DNA from: a virus
Virus record (IMG/VR): IMGVR_UViG_3300021085_000050
Span: 1-49,078 of that record
DNA: 49,078 bases
Strand: one strand, 5' to 3'
Shown here piece by piece: positions 8,407 to 17,576 of this stretch. The translations under genes were made by a program, and so were the position numbers. The notes below the pieces were generated by a model. The model saw only the letters and a program-made list of their open reading frames with translations. It ran no database searches and was not told the origin of the DNA. Position 1 is the stretch's first letter; the number at the start of each line of letters is the position of its first letter.

Positions 8407-9079
8407 TTACAATCTCACTCTTTTCGAATTTTTGTTCTTTACCATCAGCATCTGTAAAATTAAAAACAAATGGACCTCCAGAATCCTTATACCAACGATC
8501 AGATGGTGTAAACCAAGACCTACTTGCACCATGATCTTTTACCATCTTATGAATCTGTTCTAAATATTTTTCATTATGTTTAAATACAATTGTTCTTGTA
8601 TATATGCTAGCCATTGTATTTGATAGTGCTTCCATATTATCTAAAACTTTAGACAGACTTGTATTTCTTCTATAATGAGAATGCATTTTTTGATCTAGGC
8701 CATCGACAGCAAAAGTTACACGTAATCTTTTACCACCTAATATTCCTAAATTCCACCACCATTCTTCATCTCTAATTGATCCGTTAGTGTCTATAGTTAC
8801 ATACGCTCTACTGTTTTTAAGAATATATTCAACCATTGCTGTTAAGTCTTTATTCATAACTGGATCACCCCAGGTACCACAAAAGTGAAATGATCCGTAT
8901 TGTATTCTAGGCTTATTTAGTGTATATGCTTTCTTAAATGTATCAATATCCCATTGAACTAGCGGTAACCAATCTGCTTTATCCAATCCATTAGGATTAG
9001 TTCTATGGCATTTAGGACAAGCAGCATTACAATATGTGGATATATCCAAGAATACCTGTAATTGATTTGAGTTATACAT
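8390..9079 (-). CDS. Radical SAM enzyme core
   Basis: The N-terminal STYCNAACPKCHRTNP holds the CxxxCxxC cluster motif (C17, C21, C24) that binds the catalytic 4Fe-4S cluster and S-adenosylmethionine. FCGTWGDP matches the GGE-like strand, TIDTNGS and TFAVDGLD the later TIM-barrel strands. At 229 residues it stops just where an auxiliary-cluster domain would start, and that domain follows as a separate overlapping gene at 8104-8406. Such enzymes modify peptides, sugars or cofactors. The flanking glycosyltransferases and methyltransferase make sugar chemistry plausible, but this is not demonstrated. Confidence 0.75.
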   Translation of the reverse strand: MYNSNQLQVFLDISTYCNAACPKCHRTNPNGLDKADWLPLVQWDIDTFKKAYTLNKPRIQYGSFHFCGTWGDPVMNKDLTAMVEYILKNSRAYVTIDTNGSIRDEEWWWNLGILGGKRLRVTFAVDGLDQKMHSHYRRNTSLSKVLDNMEALSNTMASIYTRTIVFKHNEKYLEQIHKMVKDHGASRSWFTPSDRWYKDSGGPFVFNFTDADGKEQKFEKSEIVNEYQM

Positions 9080-9700
9080 TTATCTACCTATTACCATATA
9101 TCTTGTAAAGTCACCAAGATTAAGTTCACCTTTATATATAATATCTAAATCTGTATATTCTACAAATTCATCTAACGAATGTGAACAGTTAATGTGACAG
9201 TTAAGATCAAAGTAATTATTTGATTGTAGTGCTATAAATTTACAACATCTCATCTGTAGTTCTTCAATAGTTGATATAATATCTTCTCTATCAATATGTT
9301 CTACACTTGTACATGCAACTACATCAGCATCAGCAAATATATCAGAGTTAGTAAAGTCTTCTGTCTTAAACTTTATAGAACTATCATGGTATAATTTTCT
9401 ACCTATAATCTCACATATAGGATCTATATCTGACGATATTATATTACTATAATGTTTAGATAGTAAATAAGCAAGAAGTCCATTCCAACCACCTGCTATA
9501 TGTATTTGTCCATCATCTTTATATACTTTTATTAGCTCATCTACTAACCACTGTTTACTTTTCCAATGATTAGAATCAAGTGAGTCTATAGTGTCTTTTA
9601 TTCTATAAAGATCATTATCCCATACATCATCAGTATACATTGAAGCATTATAAAAATTCTCTATCAGCTTTAATCCACGATTTAATATCTTGGCTTCCAT
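9080..9700 (-). CDS. SAM-dependent methyltransferase-like protein
   Basis: The core strand-loop IHIAGGWNGLLAYLLSKHY resembles the glycine-rich motif I of class I methyltransferases. IISSDIDPICEIIGRK gives the acidic residue after strand 2, and ADVVACTSVEHID fits motif IV. I place the start at ATG 9700 because GAGGAAG lies seven bases upstream; this overlaps the end of the glycosyltransferase gene by 53 bases. The product is about 206 residues. The target is unknown; its place between a glycosyltransferase and a radical SAM enzyme suggests methylation of a glycan or small molecule. Confidence 0.6.
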   Translation of the reverse strand: MEAKILNRGLKLIENFYNASMYTDDVWDNDLYRIKDTIDSLDSNHWKSKQWLVDELIKVYKDDGQIHIAGGWNGLLAYLLSKHYSNIISSDIDPICEIIGRKLYHDSSIKFKTEDFTNSDIFADADVVACTSVEHIDREDIISTIEELQMRCCKFIALQSNNYFDLNCHINCSHSLDEFVEYTDLDIIYKGELNLGDFTRYMVIGR

Positions 9701-10298
9701 AATCAACTTCCTCAAAGGTTACAATAGGTGCTTTCCAATTATATGAATATTTATAAGATTGTACAATATCGCTTGGAAAGACATCATAATGAAAACCTTC
9801 GTGCACTATAAACCTATCAATTCCAGCATACTTACGAAGATAATAATCTTTCTGAGAACTATAGAATTTATCCCATATAGAATGTATATGACCAGCATCT
9901 GCATTCCAAGCAGCTACGGATGAATTTATCTTTACATCAAAGTGATGTTTTCTACTATCTACAACATGAGTTTTATATGAACAGTCAACTAATGTTAACT
10001 TTTGCCAATTAATACTTTCTAATATTACCCAAGGATCTGATCTGATATAGACATCAAGATCAAAGAAAATAGTTTTGCCAGTTAAAGGAAAGTCTTTGTT
10101 AAACATATATAATTTATTCCACCAAACTTTTAAAGCTGGTTTAGCAGGAATAGGAATAATGTTTATATTAGGATCTATACCAGAAGGATCATCTGTATAG
10201 CAATAGTAATCAAAGTCTTCTCTGACTAATGATTTATATAAGGTATTAACATCTTCACTGGAATACTTAGTACCCCATTTAACAAAAATTATATTCAT
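9648..10298 (-). CDS. Glycosyltransferase-like protein (DxD motif)
   Basis: A 216-residue protein. MNIIFVKWGTKYSSEDVNTLY is a typical GT-A start (strand plus small-residue turn), YYCYTDDPSGID follows, and TIFFDLDVYIRSDPW holds D80-x-D82 for metal and nucleotide-sugar binding. WNADAG (residues 131-136) resembles the acceptor-side block. It is the first minus-strand gene of the island after the fibre gene at 10302. It is the third DxD transferase of the region and differs in sequence from the pair at 5933-7589. Donor and acceptor are unknown. Confidence 0.65.
   Translation of the reverse strand: MNIIFVKWGTKYSSEDVNTLYKSLVREDFDYYCYTDDPSGIDPNINIIPIPAKPALKVWWNKLYMFNKDFPLTGKTIFFDLDVYIRSDPWVILESINWQKLTLVDCSYKTHVVDSRKHHFDVKINSSVAAWNADAGHIHSIWDKFYSSQKDYYLRKYAGIDRFIVHEGFHYDVFPSDIVQSYKYSYNWKAPIVTFEEVDYGSQDIKSWIKADREFL
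9748..9755 (-). promoter_or_regulatory. Late promoter motif TATAAATA inside the glycosyltransferase gene
   Basis: Minus-strand TATAAATA lies 48 bases upstream of the methyltransferase start, within the coding region of 9648-10298. It could give the methyltransferase and radical SAM genes late expression, but a chance match in AT-rich DNA is possible. Confidence 0.3.
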
Positions 10299-10301
10299 AT
10301 G

Positions 10302-11225
10302 TTACACTTGGTATATTCTCAAATAATGGGTTGCAGCTGTAATAGCAGAACCAGCTGGGAATTCTTGAGTACGATAATCATCAGCACTAACAAGTCTTGT
10401 GTTGTATGATGAACTATTAAGAATAGTATTAGTCATACCTGAACCTCTAACATTACCAGCACCGTTAAGTCTATATCTAATTCTTGAACCAGATACTTGT
10501 GATGCAACATGTCTTACACAATTTTTTAATATAGCATCAAACCCTGCAGTAGAATATTGTTGAAGATTTTTATCTGCATTTCTTACAAATACTGGAACAG
10601 TATAGCTTACAGCACTTCCAGAGTTAGTACGGAACAAATAGTAATTAGTTATAGTAGTTGGCTGATCTTGAGTTTCTGGAATACTACCTGATGTATAAGC
10701 ACCAGTATTTGCTCTTGTATCAGAATATACAGGTGAGCTACTTATTAGTGTATGATTACTTAGAGATGTTGCTGTATGAATACGATATGTGCCAGGCTGA
10801 TCTGTACCATTAGTTAAAGTATCTATAGACGGATATATAAAGGTATCATACATATCAGTAAGAGTCATAGATTGAATATTACCGCTATTATTAAACACTG
10901 GAAAGGCTACACTATTGGTATCAGCAGTTTCTGATGTATTCTCTTGAGATGAACTAATACGAGCTATGTTAACCGTAACTGTAGACACATTAGGTGTTTC
11001 AGCTTCTGTATCAAAGTTAGTTACATCTGTTGTAGAAGCACCAGCTTGTAATCTTGTATCAGTAATAGTTCCTAAGTTACCACCAGATGATACACGAGAT
11101 AAATCAACAGAAGGATCAGTACCGTAAAGGTATCTAACCTGATTCTTAATATTGTTTATATCAGTTGTACTCATCTCAATGAGATTATTACTCCCATCAA
11201 GTTTAAGTGGTGTTCTAACAGCCAT
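10302..11225 (-). CDS. Virion structural protein, baseplate/fibre region
   Basis: A 307-residue protein starting MAVRTPLKLDGSNNLIEMST, with VRYLYGTDPSVDLSRVSSGG and a polar, Ser/Thr/Asn-rich body. This N-terminal pattern is familiar from structural proteins near the baseplate genes of cyanomyoviruses. There is no signal peptide or membrane segment. It lies four bases after the fibre gene at 11230 on the same strand with an AGGAAG site, so it belongs to the baseplate operon. It may be a connector such as gp9 or gp11, but I cannot align it with either. Confidence 0.55.
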   Translation of the reverse strand: MAVRTPLKLDGSNNLIEMSTTDINNIKNQVRYLYGTDPSVDLSRVSSGGNLGTITDTRLQAGASTTDVTNFDTEAETPNVSTVTVNIARISSSQENTSETADTNSVAFPVFNNSGNIQSMTLTDMYDTFIYPSIDTLTNGTDQPGTYRIHTATSLSNHTLISSSPVYSDTRANTGAYTSGSIPETQDQPTTITNYYLFRTNSGSAVSYTVPVFVRNADKNLQQYSTAGFDAILKNCVRHVASQVSGSRIRYRLNGAGNVRGSGMTNTILNSSSYNTRLVSADDYRTQEFPAGSAITAATHYLRIYQV

Positions 11226-11229
11226 TTAC

Positions 11230-12318
11230 TTAACTTCCTGCACCATACAATGTTTTTACTGCTGTACCTGCACTGTTATATATTATTAAAGAAACAACGC
11301 TTTTTAATTCTGCTGAACTAATTGCATCATCAGCCATCTTAGCTTCTGTTATTGCATTACTACCAATTTTATCAGATGTAACAGCACTAGCTGCAATCTT
11401 ACCTGATGTAACAGCATTACTAGCAATCTTAATTTCCGTTACTGCATTACTTGCAAGATGTTCTGGATCAATTGAACCATCTGCATAGTGTTCTGAGTTA
11501 ATTACACTATCAGCTATCTTTGATCCGTCTATAGCATCACCCACAATCATTGCACGTGCTATCTGAACTTCTCCAATAAGACCTGCACTTGTTGATCCTA
11601 ATACTCTATTTGCTGTTACTAAGTTTTGTATTTTAGCATATGTAACTGCATCGTCTGCAATCTTAGCTGTAGTAACTGCAGTGTTATTAATCTTATCTGT
11701 TGTAACTGCGGAGTTATTAATCTTAGCTGTAGTAACAGCCGAACCATTAATCTTAATAGAAGTCACTGCATTTGTTGCTAATTGTGTTGCAGCTACTCCA
11801 GCCGTTTTAATTGTTACATCACCAGACGTAACACTAAAGTTTCCTGTATTAAACTTAGCAATACCTTTATTAGTTGCTGTAGCATCTTCACCTGATATAG
11901 AACCTGAAGAAATATCAATACCTTCTCCTGCCGAGATAGCACTTCTGATATTATCATTTGTTACTTTATCAAAAGAGTAAGCTCCAGTTCCATCAAAGGA
12001 GAGTGTACCAAAACCTGTTCCAGTATTAGATGCAGTAAATATATTAACAATCTCATCAGAGTCAACACCTAGGAGTCTGACTTCATTAATAGCTGCAACT
12101 AAACTTCCTTTAGCTGTTGTTATTAAGTCTCCTAATGAACCAGCTACTGCTTCTGCTGAATCTATTTCAGAGTTTAGTGAATTAATAGCTTGAACTATAT
12201 CACTGTCCTGCCCTGATGTTGATAAAAGAGATATATCACCGACATCATCTGATATGTCGTTGATCTTGTTCTTCATATCTAAAATATGATCTGTTATATT
12301 TACGTGAGTTCTTGCCAT
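11230..12318 (-). CDS. Tail fibre protein with decapeptide repeats
   Basis: A 362-residue protein in three parts. Residues 1-90 are helical with heptad-like spacing (a probable trimeric coiled coil). Residues 131-172 hold the GEGID/GEDATATNKG module shared with the fibre at 771-2204. From about residue 177 onward a ten-residue repeat of the form NxAVTTxKI runs through residues 177-230 and 261-340. Such repeats form trimeric beta or mixed shafts in phage fibres. The short C-terminal end (VVSLIIYNSAGTAVKTLYG) may be a tip or a docking site. No adhesin head is visible, so another protein may carry receptor binding. Confidence 0.7.
   Translation of the reverse strand: MARTHVNITDHILDMKNKINDISDDVGDISLLSTSGQDSDIVQAINSLNSEIDSAEAVAGSLGDLITTAKGSLVAAINEVRLLGVDSDEIVNIFTASNTGTGFGTLSFDGTGAYSFDKVTNDNIRSAISAGEGIDISSGSISGEDATATNKGIAKFNTGNFSVTSGDVTIKTAGVAATQLATNAVTSIKINGSAVTTAKINNSAVTTDKINNTAVTTAKIADDAVTYAKIQNLVTANRVLGSTSAGLIGEVQIARAMIVGDAIDGSKIADSVINSEHYADGSIDPEHLASNAVTEIKIASNAVTSGKIAASAVTSDKIGSNAITEAKMADDAISSAELKSVVSLIIYNSAGTAVKTLYGAGS
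11299..11790 (-). repeat. Tandem 30-base coding repeats (decapeptide fibre shaft)
   Basis: The fibre shaft is encoded by imperfect 30-base repeats in register with codons, giving units such as NSAVTTDKIN and SNAVTSGKIA. The array has two blocks, 11629-11790 and 11299-11538, separated by a non-repeated stretch. Copy-number change by slippage could alter fibre length. Confidence 0.7.
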
Positions 12319-12537
12319 TTAAATTTTCTCTACAATTTGAGCTAACAGTTGTTTAATGTCACCAATCTCATTTTTCAAACTTAGTACATCTGCTTTTAGT
12401 TTTTGTTCTTCTAGTTCTTTTTCAGCACGTGCTATCTTTCTTGCTCTTGCTGATGTAATCTCATCTTTATTTATATTAATTATGGCACCCGATTTTGGGT
12501 CCCTTACTAAATTAGAATGTCCTTTAACCTTTAACAT
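12319..12537 (-). CDS. Small coiled-coil protein
   Basis: A 72-residue protein. Residues 1-28 are polar (MLKVKGHSNLVRDPKSGAII), and residues 29-72 form a continuous charged heptad pattern ending DIKQLLAQIVEKI, which is a coiled coil. The start overlaps the last base of the large baseplate gene at 12537, and the stop abuts the fibre gene at 12318. It may join a fibre to the baseplate or act as its chaperone. A minus-strand TATAAATA motif occurs inside it at 12468-12475 and could serve the fibre gene. Confidence 0.55.
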   Translation of the reverse strand: MLKVKGHSNLVRDPKSGAIININKDEITSARARKIARAEKELEEQKLKADVLSLKNEIGDIKQLLAQIVEKI

Positions 12538-15500
12538 TATACACTCAGAGCAATTATTCTCAAGTCTTGTATAACTGGTGGTCTTGAAGTATTAGTTGAT
12601 TTTAATACTATCTTAACTTGGAATTGTGAGAAAGCATCCATGGTTCCGCCATCACCACCTACCAAATATCTGTACTCTCTGAATACATTAATATTTTGAT
12701 CAGAAGGAATTTCATTTTCAACTGTTGCTAATACCCAAGTCGAATCAAGTAAGTTACCTACGGCAGCAGTATCTGAAGCATTTGTTCTATAGTAAACATC
12801 AAAGCTTGCTGCAGATGGTCTATTTGCACCAATTAAAATCTTTAAGCCAACGGCTGACTCATCAAGAGCCACAGGTTGTGTAAGATGTTTAGATAGATGC
12901 GAACCACCAGTTGGGTTTGTTTCGGCAATATAAGCTATTGGAATATTACCACCAGTGCCACTTGCAACCTGTTGATCAACTAAATTGTTTACAGCTGTTA
13001 TAGAAGCACGTTGAAGATCAACTACTGGTGCAACAAATAGAGATGATGTTTGCAAATCAACTTTATATGTAAGAGATTTACTACCAGATAAAGATGATCC
13101 AGCCTCATTAGCTGTAGAAGCAATCATCATAGGTTGTGTAAAGTTATTATTGTTTCTATTTGATACAGTTCCATAGATAGTTTCTTTGTCATAAGCAGTT
13201 TCAGATCCAGCATAAGATTTACCTGTTGTAAATTTAGCTGAGTGTGAAATTAAAGTCCTAGGTGGTGAAAGTGTTTCAACATAAGGTACTGCTGTATCCA
13301 TTAAAATGTTTCTTGTAATTGTAATATTAGCTCCACCGCCACTTACAGTAGAACTAGCAGTATCTGATGCACCTGCAACAAACTCAAAGCCTGTGCCATC
13401 TACTTTAGTGACTGCTCTTGTACCATTAATATTAGCTGCATCTATTCCACCGAATGTTTCAGCTCCTGCAATTGTTACTGAGTCGCCTACTGTAAACCCA
13501 TGGCCAAATGCAAGAACAGCAATTGTACCACTTGAGTTCGTAGTGTCTAACGGATTATTATCTAACAGCATTAATGGTGTTGCTGCATTTTCTAATACAA
13601 CAGATCCGCTTGTTGAAGTAAACTGTGCACGATCAATAGTAAATGTTAAATCTCTTTCCTGATCTGGTGTCCAAGTTCTACTATTCTGAGATTTAAATAA
13701 TGAACCTAGTGTAGGCTGTTTAGCAACTCTTAGCTCTGTAGAGTTAAGCATTAGATCACCAGATTTGGCTACATACACATTATAGTCTATAGAATCAGCA
13801 AGTAGAACAATAGAATATTCATTATTACCATTTAGATAAACTGGTTCATCAAACTCAAAGTATGTTACTGCACTTGCGTCAGCTGAAATATTAACAGATC
13901 CAGGTGCAAGAACTTTAACCCCATTAGGTATAATCTCATCTGATGATGGAACACCGTTTACAGTCGATCTAATTTGCATCATTACAGGAACTGTTGAATC
14001 TTTAGTTTGGAACTTAACGCCAATTCTAGTTACAAAGATACCATCATTTTCATCAATAAAGAATGTTTGCGCTAAAGGATCTCTTCGTCTCCTAAAGGTG
14101 TTAGATGTGGTGACAGTTGAGATAATTAATCTTCTAGTTGATGTGACTGTTGCTTGTCTTGTCTCCAACACACCAGATGATGTGAACGGCTCTTTTGCAA
14201 TTGATGTTGAAAAATCATCATTAGGTGTACTAATATCAAGTAGTTTAAATTCACGTGTACCAGTTCTAAATTTAATTGCATCTGTATTAGGTATAAAGAA
14301 CGAACCAGTAACAGAACCATCAGGTCCAGTTGTTAGTGTTGATTTACCATCAGGGTGTTCAGTTGCTCTGTTATGTCTATTACCAAAATCATCATTAGTA
14401 GTAGCAAATCTAGTAAATGATTCTGATCTTACCCAATCAGCAACTGGTTTGTTATTAAAGAAAGCATATACTTGAGTATTAGGTTTAAGACCTTGTGCAC
14501 GGAAGCTAACTTTCTTAGATCGCATAAACGGAATAAATGCAACATCTAATACACGATCATTGACAAGCTCTCGTACTGTCTCTGAAGCAACAACTCTATC
14601 AACGCTTGTAAAATTTGTAACTGTTTGTCTGTTATTGTTCCACTGACTAGTTCTAGTAAATGAGTTCACTTCACTAAGATTTTGTCCAACATTTAAGTCA
14701 TCTTCACGACCAATCCAGTTCCATCTCCAGTTATTCCATAGTAATGCATTATTATTAACAAGTCTTGTTCCACCATCTTCTACACGATCTGGTCTTCTAT
14801 CAATTGCAGTCCATTCATCTGATGCTGGTGAAAGATCAATAAAACCTTCATTTACAATAACAGCAAATGGATTAATATTCATTGATTCTGTTGCAAGAGG
14901 CTGATCAACATAATTTGCATTATCATGTTTTAGATATACACTATCGCCTTTAAGAATTGTGTTACTAGATTGATCAGAGTCATAAATCATTCTCACATTA
15001 GCTTCTTGAAACCATGGTCGCATAATCTTGGCTTCTGGATCAATAGCAGCTCTATAATCTGCAGACATATATGACCTAGCTTGATCAGCAAAGTTATCCA
15101 CAAAGAAACCAGACTGTGTTCTATTATTGCCGCTAGCATCAAGAACATTAAATGATGATGTATCTAATTCAAGAAGACTTAGTGCTGTAGCCTCTTCAAC
15201 ATTATCAAGCCTTTCTTCTAGTTTGCCAATATCTTTCATAGTAAAGTTTTTAGCTTTAATAGTAGATGAACTAAGATCAGTATCGCTAACTGTATATGGA
15301 TTCATATCAACATGGAATAAATCTAAAGAGTTATTTGGGGCTGGTGGTAATTGAGGATTAATATCAGCTGTACCACTAATAGCATTAACAGTACTATTTT
15401 TATCTATTGTCACACGAACTTTTTTACCAAGGTAATACTCTGCATCAAATTGAATTAAACCTGTATTCTTAGGCATCTCATTAATTCTAGCACCTGAACC

Positions 15501-17561
15501 AAAGTTACCTGAGCTGTTAACACTTGAACGGAAGTCTAAAACATTTCTTAGAGATACTTCTGTACCATTTGCTTGTGTATATGATGGAATATCTTCATAG
15601 TCAACTTGACCTGTATAAGAGTTAACTGCAAAGAAGTCACCAGATGCACCATGAGCAAAGTGTTTATATCTTACAAATACATCAGCTGTTTGAGTAACTC
15701 CAGCTTTCTTAATCATTCTACCATTTAGATAAGCAAAATCACGTTGACCATTATCTAAGTCATATGATGTTGTTAGATCAGTACCATCTGAGTCTGTAAG
15801 AGTAATTCTAACTATACTACTAATATCAGCTTTTGTAAAGTTTAAATTACCAGAACCATCAGGTGTAATTGTTTCTGTTACTTCAGTAAGCACCTTAGTT
15901 CTAACAGCAGCTGCTGATTTACTTACATAAGTAAGTATCTCATAATCACCATCAGCAACACCACTTAGTGTGCTAGCTGTTGTACCAGCTCCATTTGCAG
16001 TAAAACCTGTATCTATATCAGAATCTGCTTGTGCTGCAATCCATGAACTAGTATCAGCAAAGTTCTCACCTGTTGCTGTTAGTGTAATAGAACCTGATCC
16101 ACCTGAGATAGTAGCTGTTCTGTATCGTTGTGTTGTAAGACTAATATCTGTAATAACTTTTGGTCTATTTCCAGGGACTGAGAACAATAAACTTGTAGAT
16201 GCTTCATCTTTAAATACTGCTTGACTATTCTCAAGGACTAATGTCATATAGTCAGTAGAACCAGTACCTATTGATTTAGTATTTCTTTTATTTTTACCCG
16301 ATGCAATTTGTACATCAAATAGATATACTCTATAGTATGAACCATCTTCCTCTACAGCTCTTACACGAGCAGTACCTATTAGAGTGCCAGTACCAGCTGT
16401 ATTAGGATAAAGATTAACTTGTGCAAATGTATCAATGTTAGGTAAACCTTTATTACCAGATACTATAACATATTGACCATATGCAGCTGCTGTTACTTCA
16501 TTATTTTCAGTAATAGTTGTTCTTGGTTTATCAACTTGAATTGTAAGTGGTGAATTAATAACAGCTCGATATCCATCAACATATGCAACACCAGGTGTTA
16601 TATCAAAGTCTAGCTTGGTCTCATCTGAATCATTGGTATCAAAACTAATAGCAAATCTTTTAGCAATATAGTTACCTGATTCTTCACTTGTTCTAAGAGC
16701 CAGTCTGTCTTCTAATTTATTATATTCATCAGTACCAGTAACTTGTGTAACAATTGAACCATTAACAACTTTAGCAACATATACAAAGTTTTCGTCGGCT
16801 GCAATATTAGCCTGATCTGCTATATTAAGTCGAATTCTATATCTATCAGCACCTGGTGCAGATACATTAGGAGTTGCACCAGAATTATCATATAATGCAG
16901 GTGAATCATTAACATTAATAATATCTTGAGTTACTTTAAATCCAATTACAGCATTCGGGTTAGAAGTATATTTAGAAAGAATAATTGATTGCTCTCTTGC
17001 ATAGACAAAACGATCTATAGCAAAGAAGTCACCAGCATGAATGGATACTCTAGTACCGGTACCTGTAGCCGGATTAGCAACAGTATTTGTAGATTGTACT
17101 GTAAGAGTTTCACCACCACCACTTAATGAGTCACCTGCAGATACTCTAATGGGAGTTGATCCACTAGTTCCACCTGATGTGCTTACATATTTAACATAAA
17201 TTGTAGCTGGTTCTGAATCTGATACTCTTGCAACTGACTCAAGCACTTCTACAATAATAGAGTTAGATGCTGAAGTAAACTGTATACCAACAATGTCGGC
17301 ACTTGGTAATTCACCAGTTAGTTTAATAAATTCATATGCATTATTAACAGTAGTACCACCTGGATTAACGGCTGCACCTTCTCTAAATAAATGTCTACCC
17401 ATCCGAGAAATCTCAGACTGAGTAATAGTTTGTAGTTGCGTTAATTCACGGGCTTGTAGGGCACGTCCGTTGTTAAAGAGTATTCTATGATAGTTGTCAC
17501 TATCAGCGAAGTCATCTTTATATGTTGACGCAAAAATGTCTTTTGTAAAATCTATTGCCAT
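12537..17561 (-). CDS. Very large baseplate-associated structural protein (DUF4815-like N-terminus)
   Basis: A 1674-residue protein, the largest in the window. The N-terminus, with NYHRILFNNGRALQARELTQ (residues 23-42) and ISRMGRHLFREGAAVNPGG, matches the start of a family seen in tailed-phage baseplate or appendage proteins (DUF4815 by memory). The remainder is beta-rich, with stretches like DGTDLTTSYDLDNGQRDFAY and Ig-like segments, and contains LETRQATVTSTRRLIIST near the middle. It is followed at once by small coiled-coil and fibre genes and preceded by gp8, so it belongs to the outer baseplate, perhaps in the place of T4 gp10 and gp12. No enzymatic motif was seen. Confidence 0.65.
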   Translation of the reverse strand: MAIDFTKDIFASTYKDDFADSDNYHRILFNNGRALQARELTQLQTITQSEISRMGRHLFREGAAVNPGGTTVNNAYEFIKLTGELPSADIVGIQFTSASNSIIVEVLESVARVSDSEPATIYVKYVSTSGGTSGSTPIRVSAGDSLSGGGETLTVQSTNTVANPATGTGTRVSIHAGDFFAIDRFVYAREQSIILSKYTSNPNAVIGFKVTQDIINVNDSPALYDNSGATPNVSAPGADRYRIRLNIADQANIAADENFVYVAKVVNGSIVTQVTGTDEYNKLEDRLALRTSEESGNYIAKRFAISFDTNDSDETKLDFDITPGVAYVDGYRAVINSPLTIQVDKPRTTITENNEVTAAAYGQYVIVSGNKGLPNIDTFAQVNLYPNTAGTGTLIGTARVRAVEEDGSYYRVYLFDVQIASGKNKRNTKSIGTGSTDYMTLVLENSQAVFKDEASTSLLFSVPGNRPKVITDISLTTQRYRTATISGGSGSITLTATGENFADTSSWIAAQADSDIDTGFTANGAGTTASTLSGVADGDYEILTYVSKSAAAVRTKVLTEVTETITPDGSGNLNFTKADISSIVRITLTDSDGTDLTTSYDLDNGQRDFAYLNGRMIKKAGVTQTADVFVRYKHFAHGASGDFFAVNSYTGQVDYEDIPSYTQANGTEVSLRNVLDFRSSVNSSGNFGSGARINEMPKNTGLIQFDAEYYLGKKVRVTIDKNSTVNAISGTADINPQLPPAPNNSLDLFHVDMNPYTVSDTDLSSSTIKAKNFTMKDIGKLEERLDNVEEATALSLLELDTSSFNVLDASGNNRTQSGFFVDNFADQARSYMSADYRAAIDPEAKIMRPWFQEANVRMIYDSDQSSNTILKGDSVYLKHDNANYVDQPLATESMNINPFAVIVNEGFIDLSPASDEWTAIDRRPDRVEDGGTRLVNNNALLWNNWRWNWIGREDDLNVGQNLSEVNSFTRTSQWNNNRQTVTNFTSVDRVVASETVRELVNDRVLDVAFIPFMRSKKVSFRAQGLKPNTQVYAFFNNKPVADWVRSESFTRFATTNDDFGNRHNRATEHPDGKSTLTTGPDGSVTGSFFIPNTDAIKFRTGTREFKLLDISTPNDDFSTSIAKEPFTSSGVLETRQATVTSTRRLIISTVTTSNTFRRRRDPLAQTFFIDENDGIFVTRIGVKFQTKDSTVPVMMQIRSTVNGVPSSDEIIPNGVKVLAPGSVNISADASAVTYFEFDEPVYLNGNNEYSIVLLADSIDYNVYVAKSGDLMLNSTELRVAKQPTLGSLFKSQNSRTWTPDQERDLTFTIDRAQFTSTSGSVVLENAATPLMLLDNNPLDTTNSSGTIAVLAFGHGFTVGDSVTIAGAETFGGIDAANINGTRAVTKVDGTGFEFVAGASDTASSTVSGGGANITITRNILMDTAVPYVETLSPPRTLISHSAKFTTGKSYAGSETAYDKETIYGTVSNRNNNNFTQPMMIASTANEAGSSLSGSKSLTYKVDLQTSSLFVAPVVDLQRASITAVNNLVDQQVASGTGGNIPIAYIAETNPTGGSHLSKHLTQPVALDESAVGLKILIGANRPSAASFDVYYRTNASDTAAVGNLLDSTWVLATVENEIPSDQNINVFREYRYLVGGDGGTMDAFSQFQVKIVLKSTNTSRPPVIQDLRIIALSV

Positions 17562-17576
17562 GTTTTCCTACACCGA

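Noticed and set aside
11299-11790. CRISPR-like array
   Set aside because: The repeats are in coding register, imperfect, 30 bases long without spacers, and encode a fibre shaft.
12537-17561. Direct assignment as T4 gp10 or gp7
   Set aside because: The size and N-terminus do not match either; only the position is similar.
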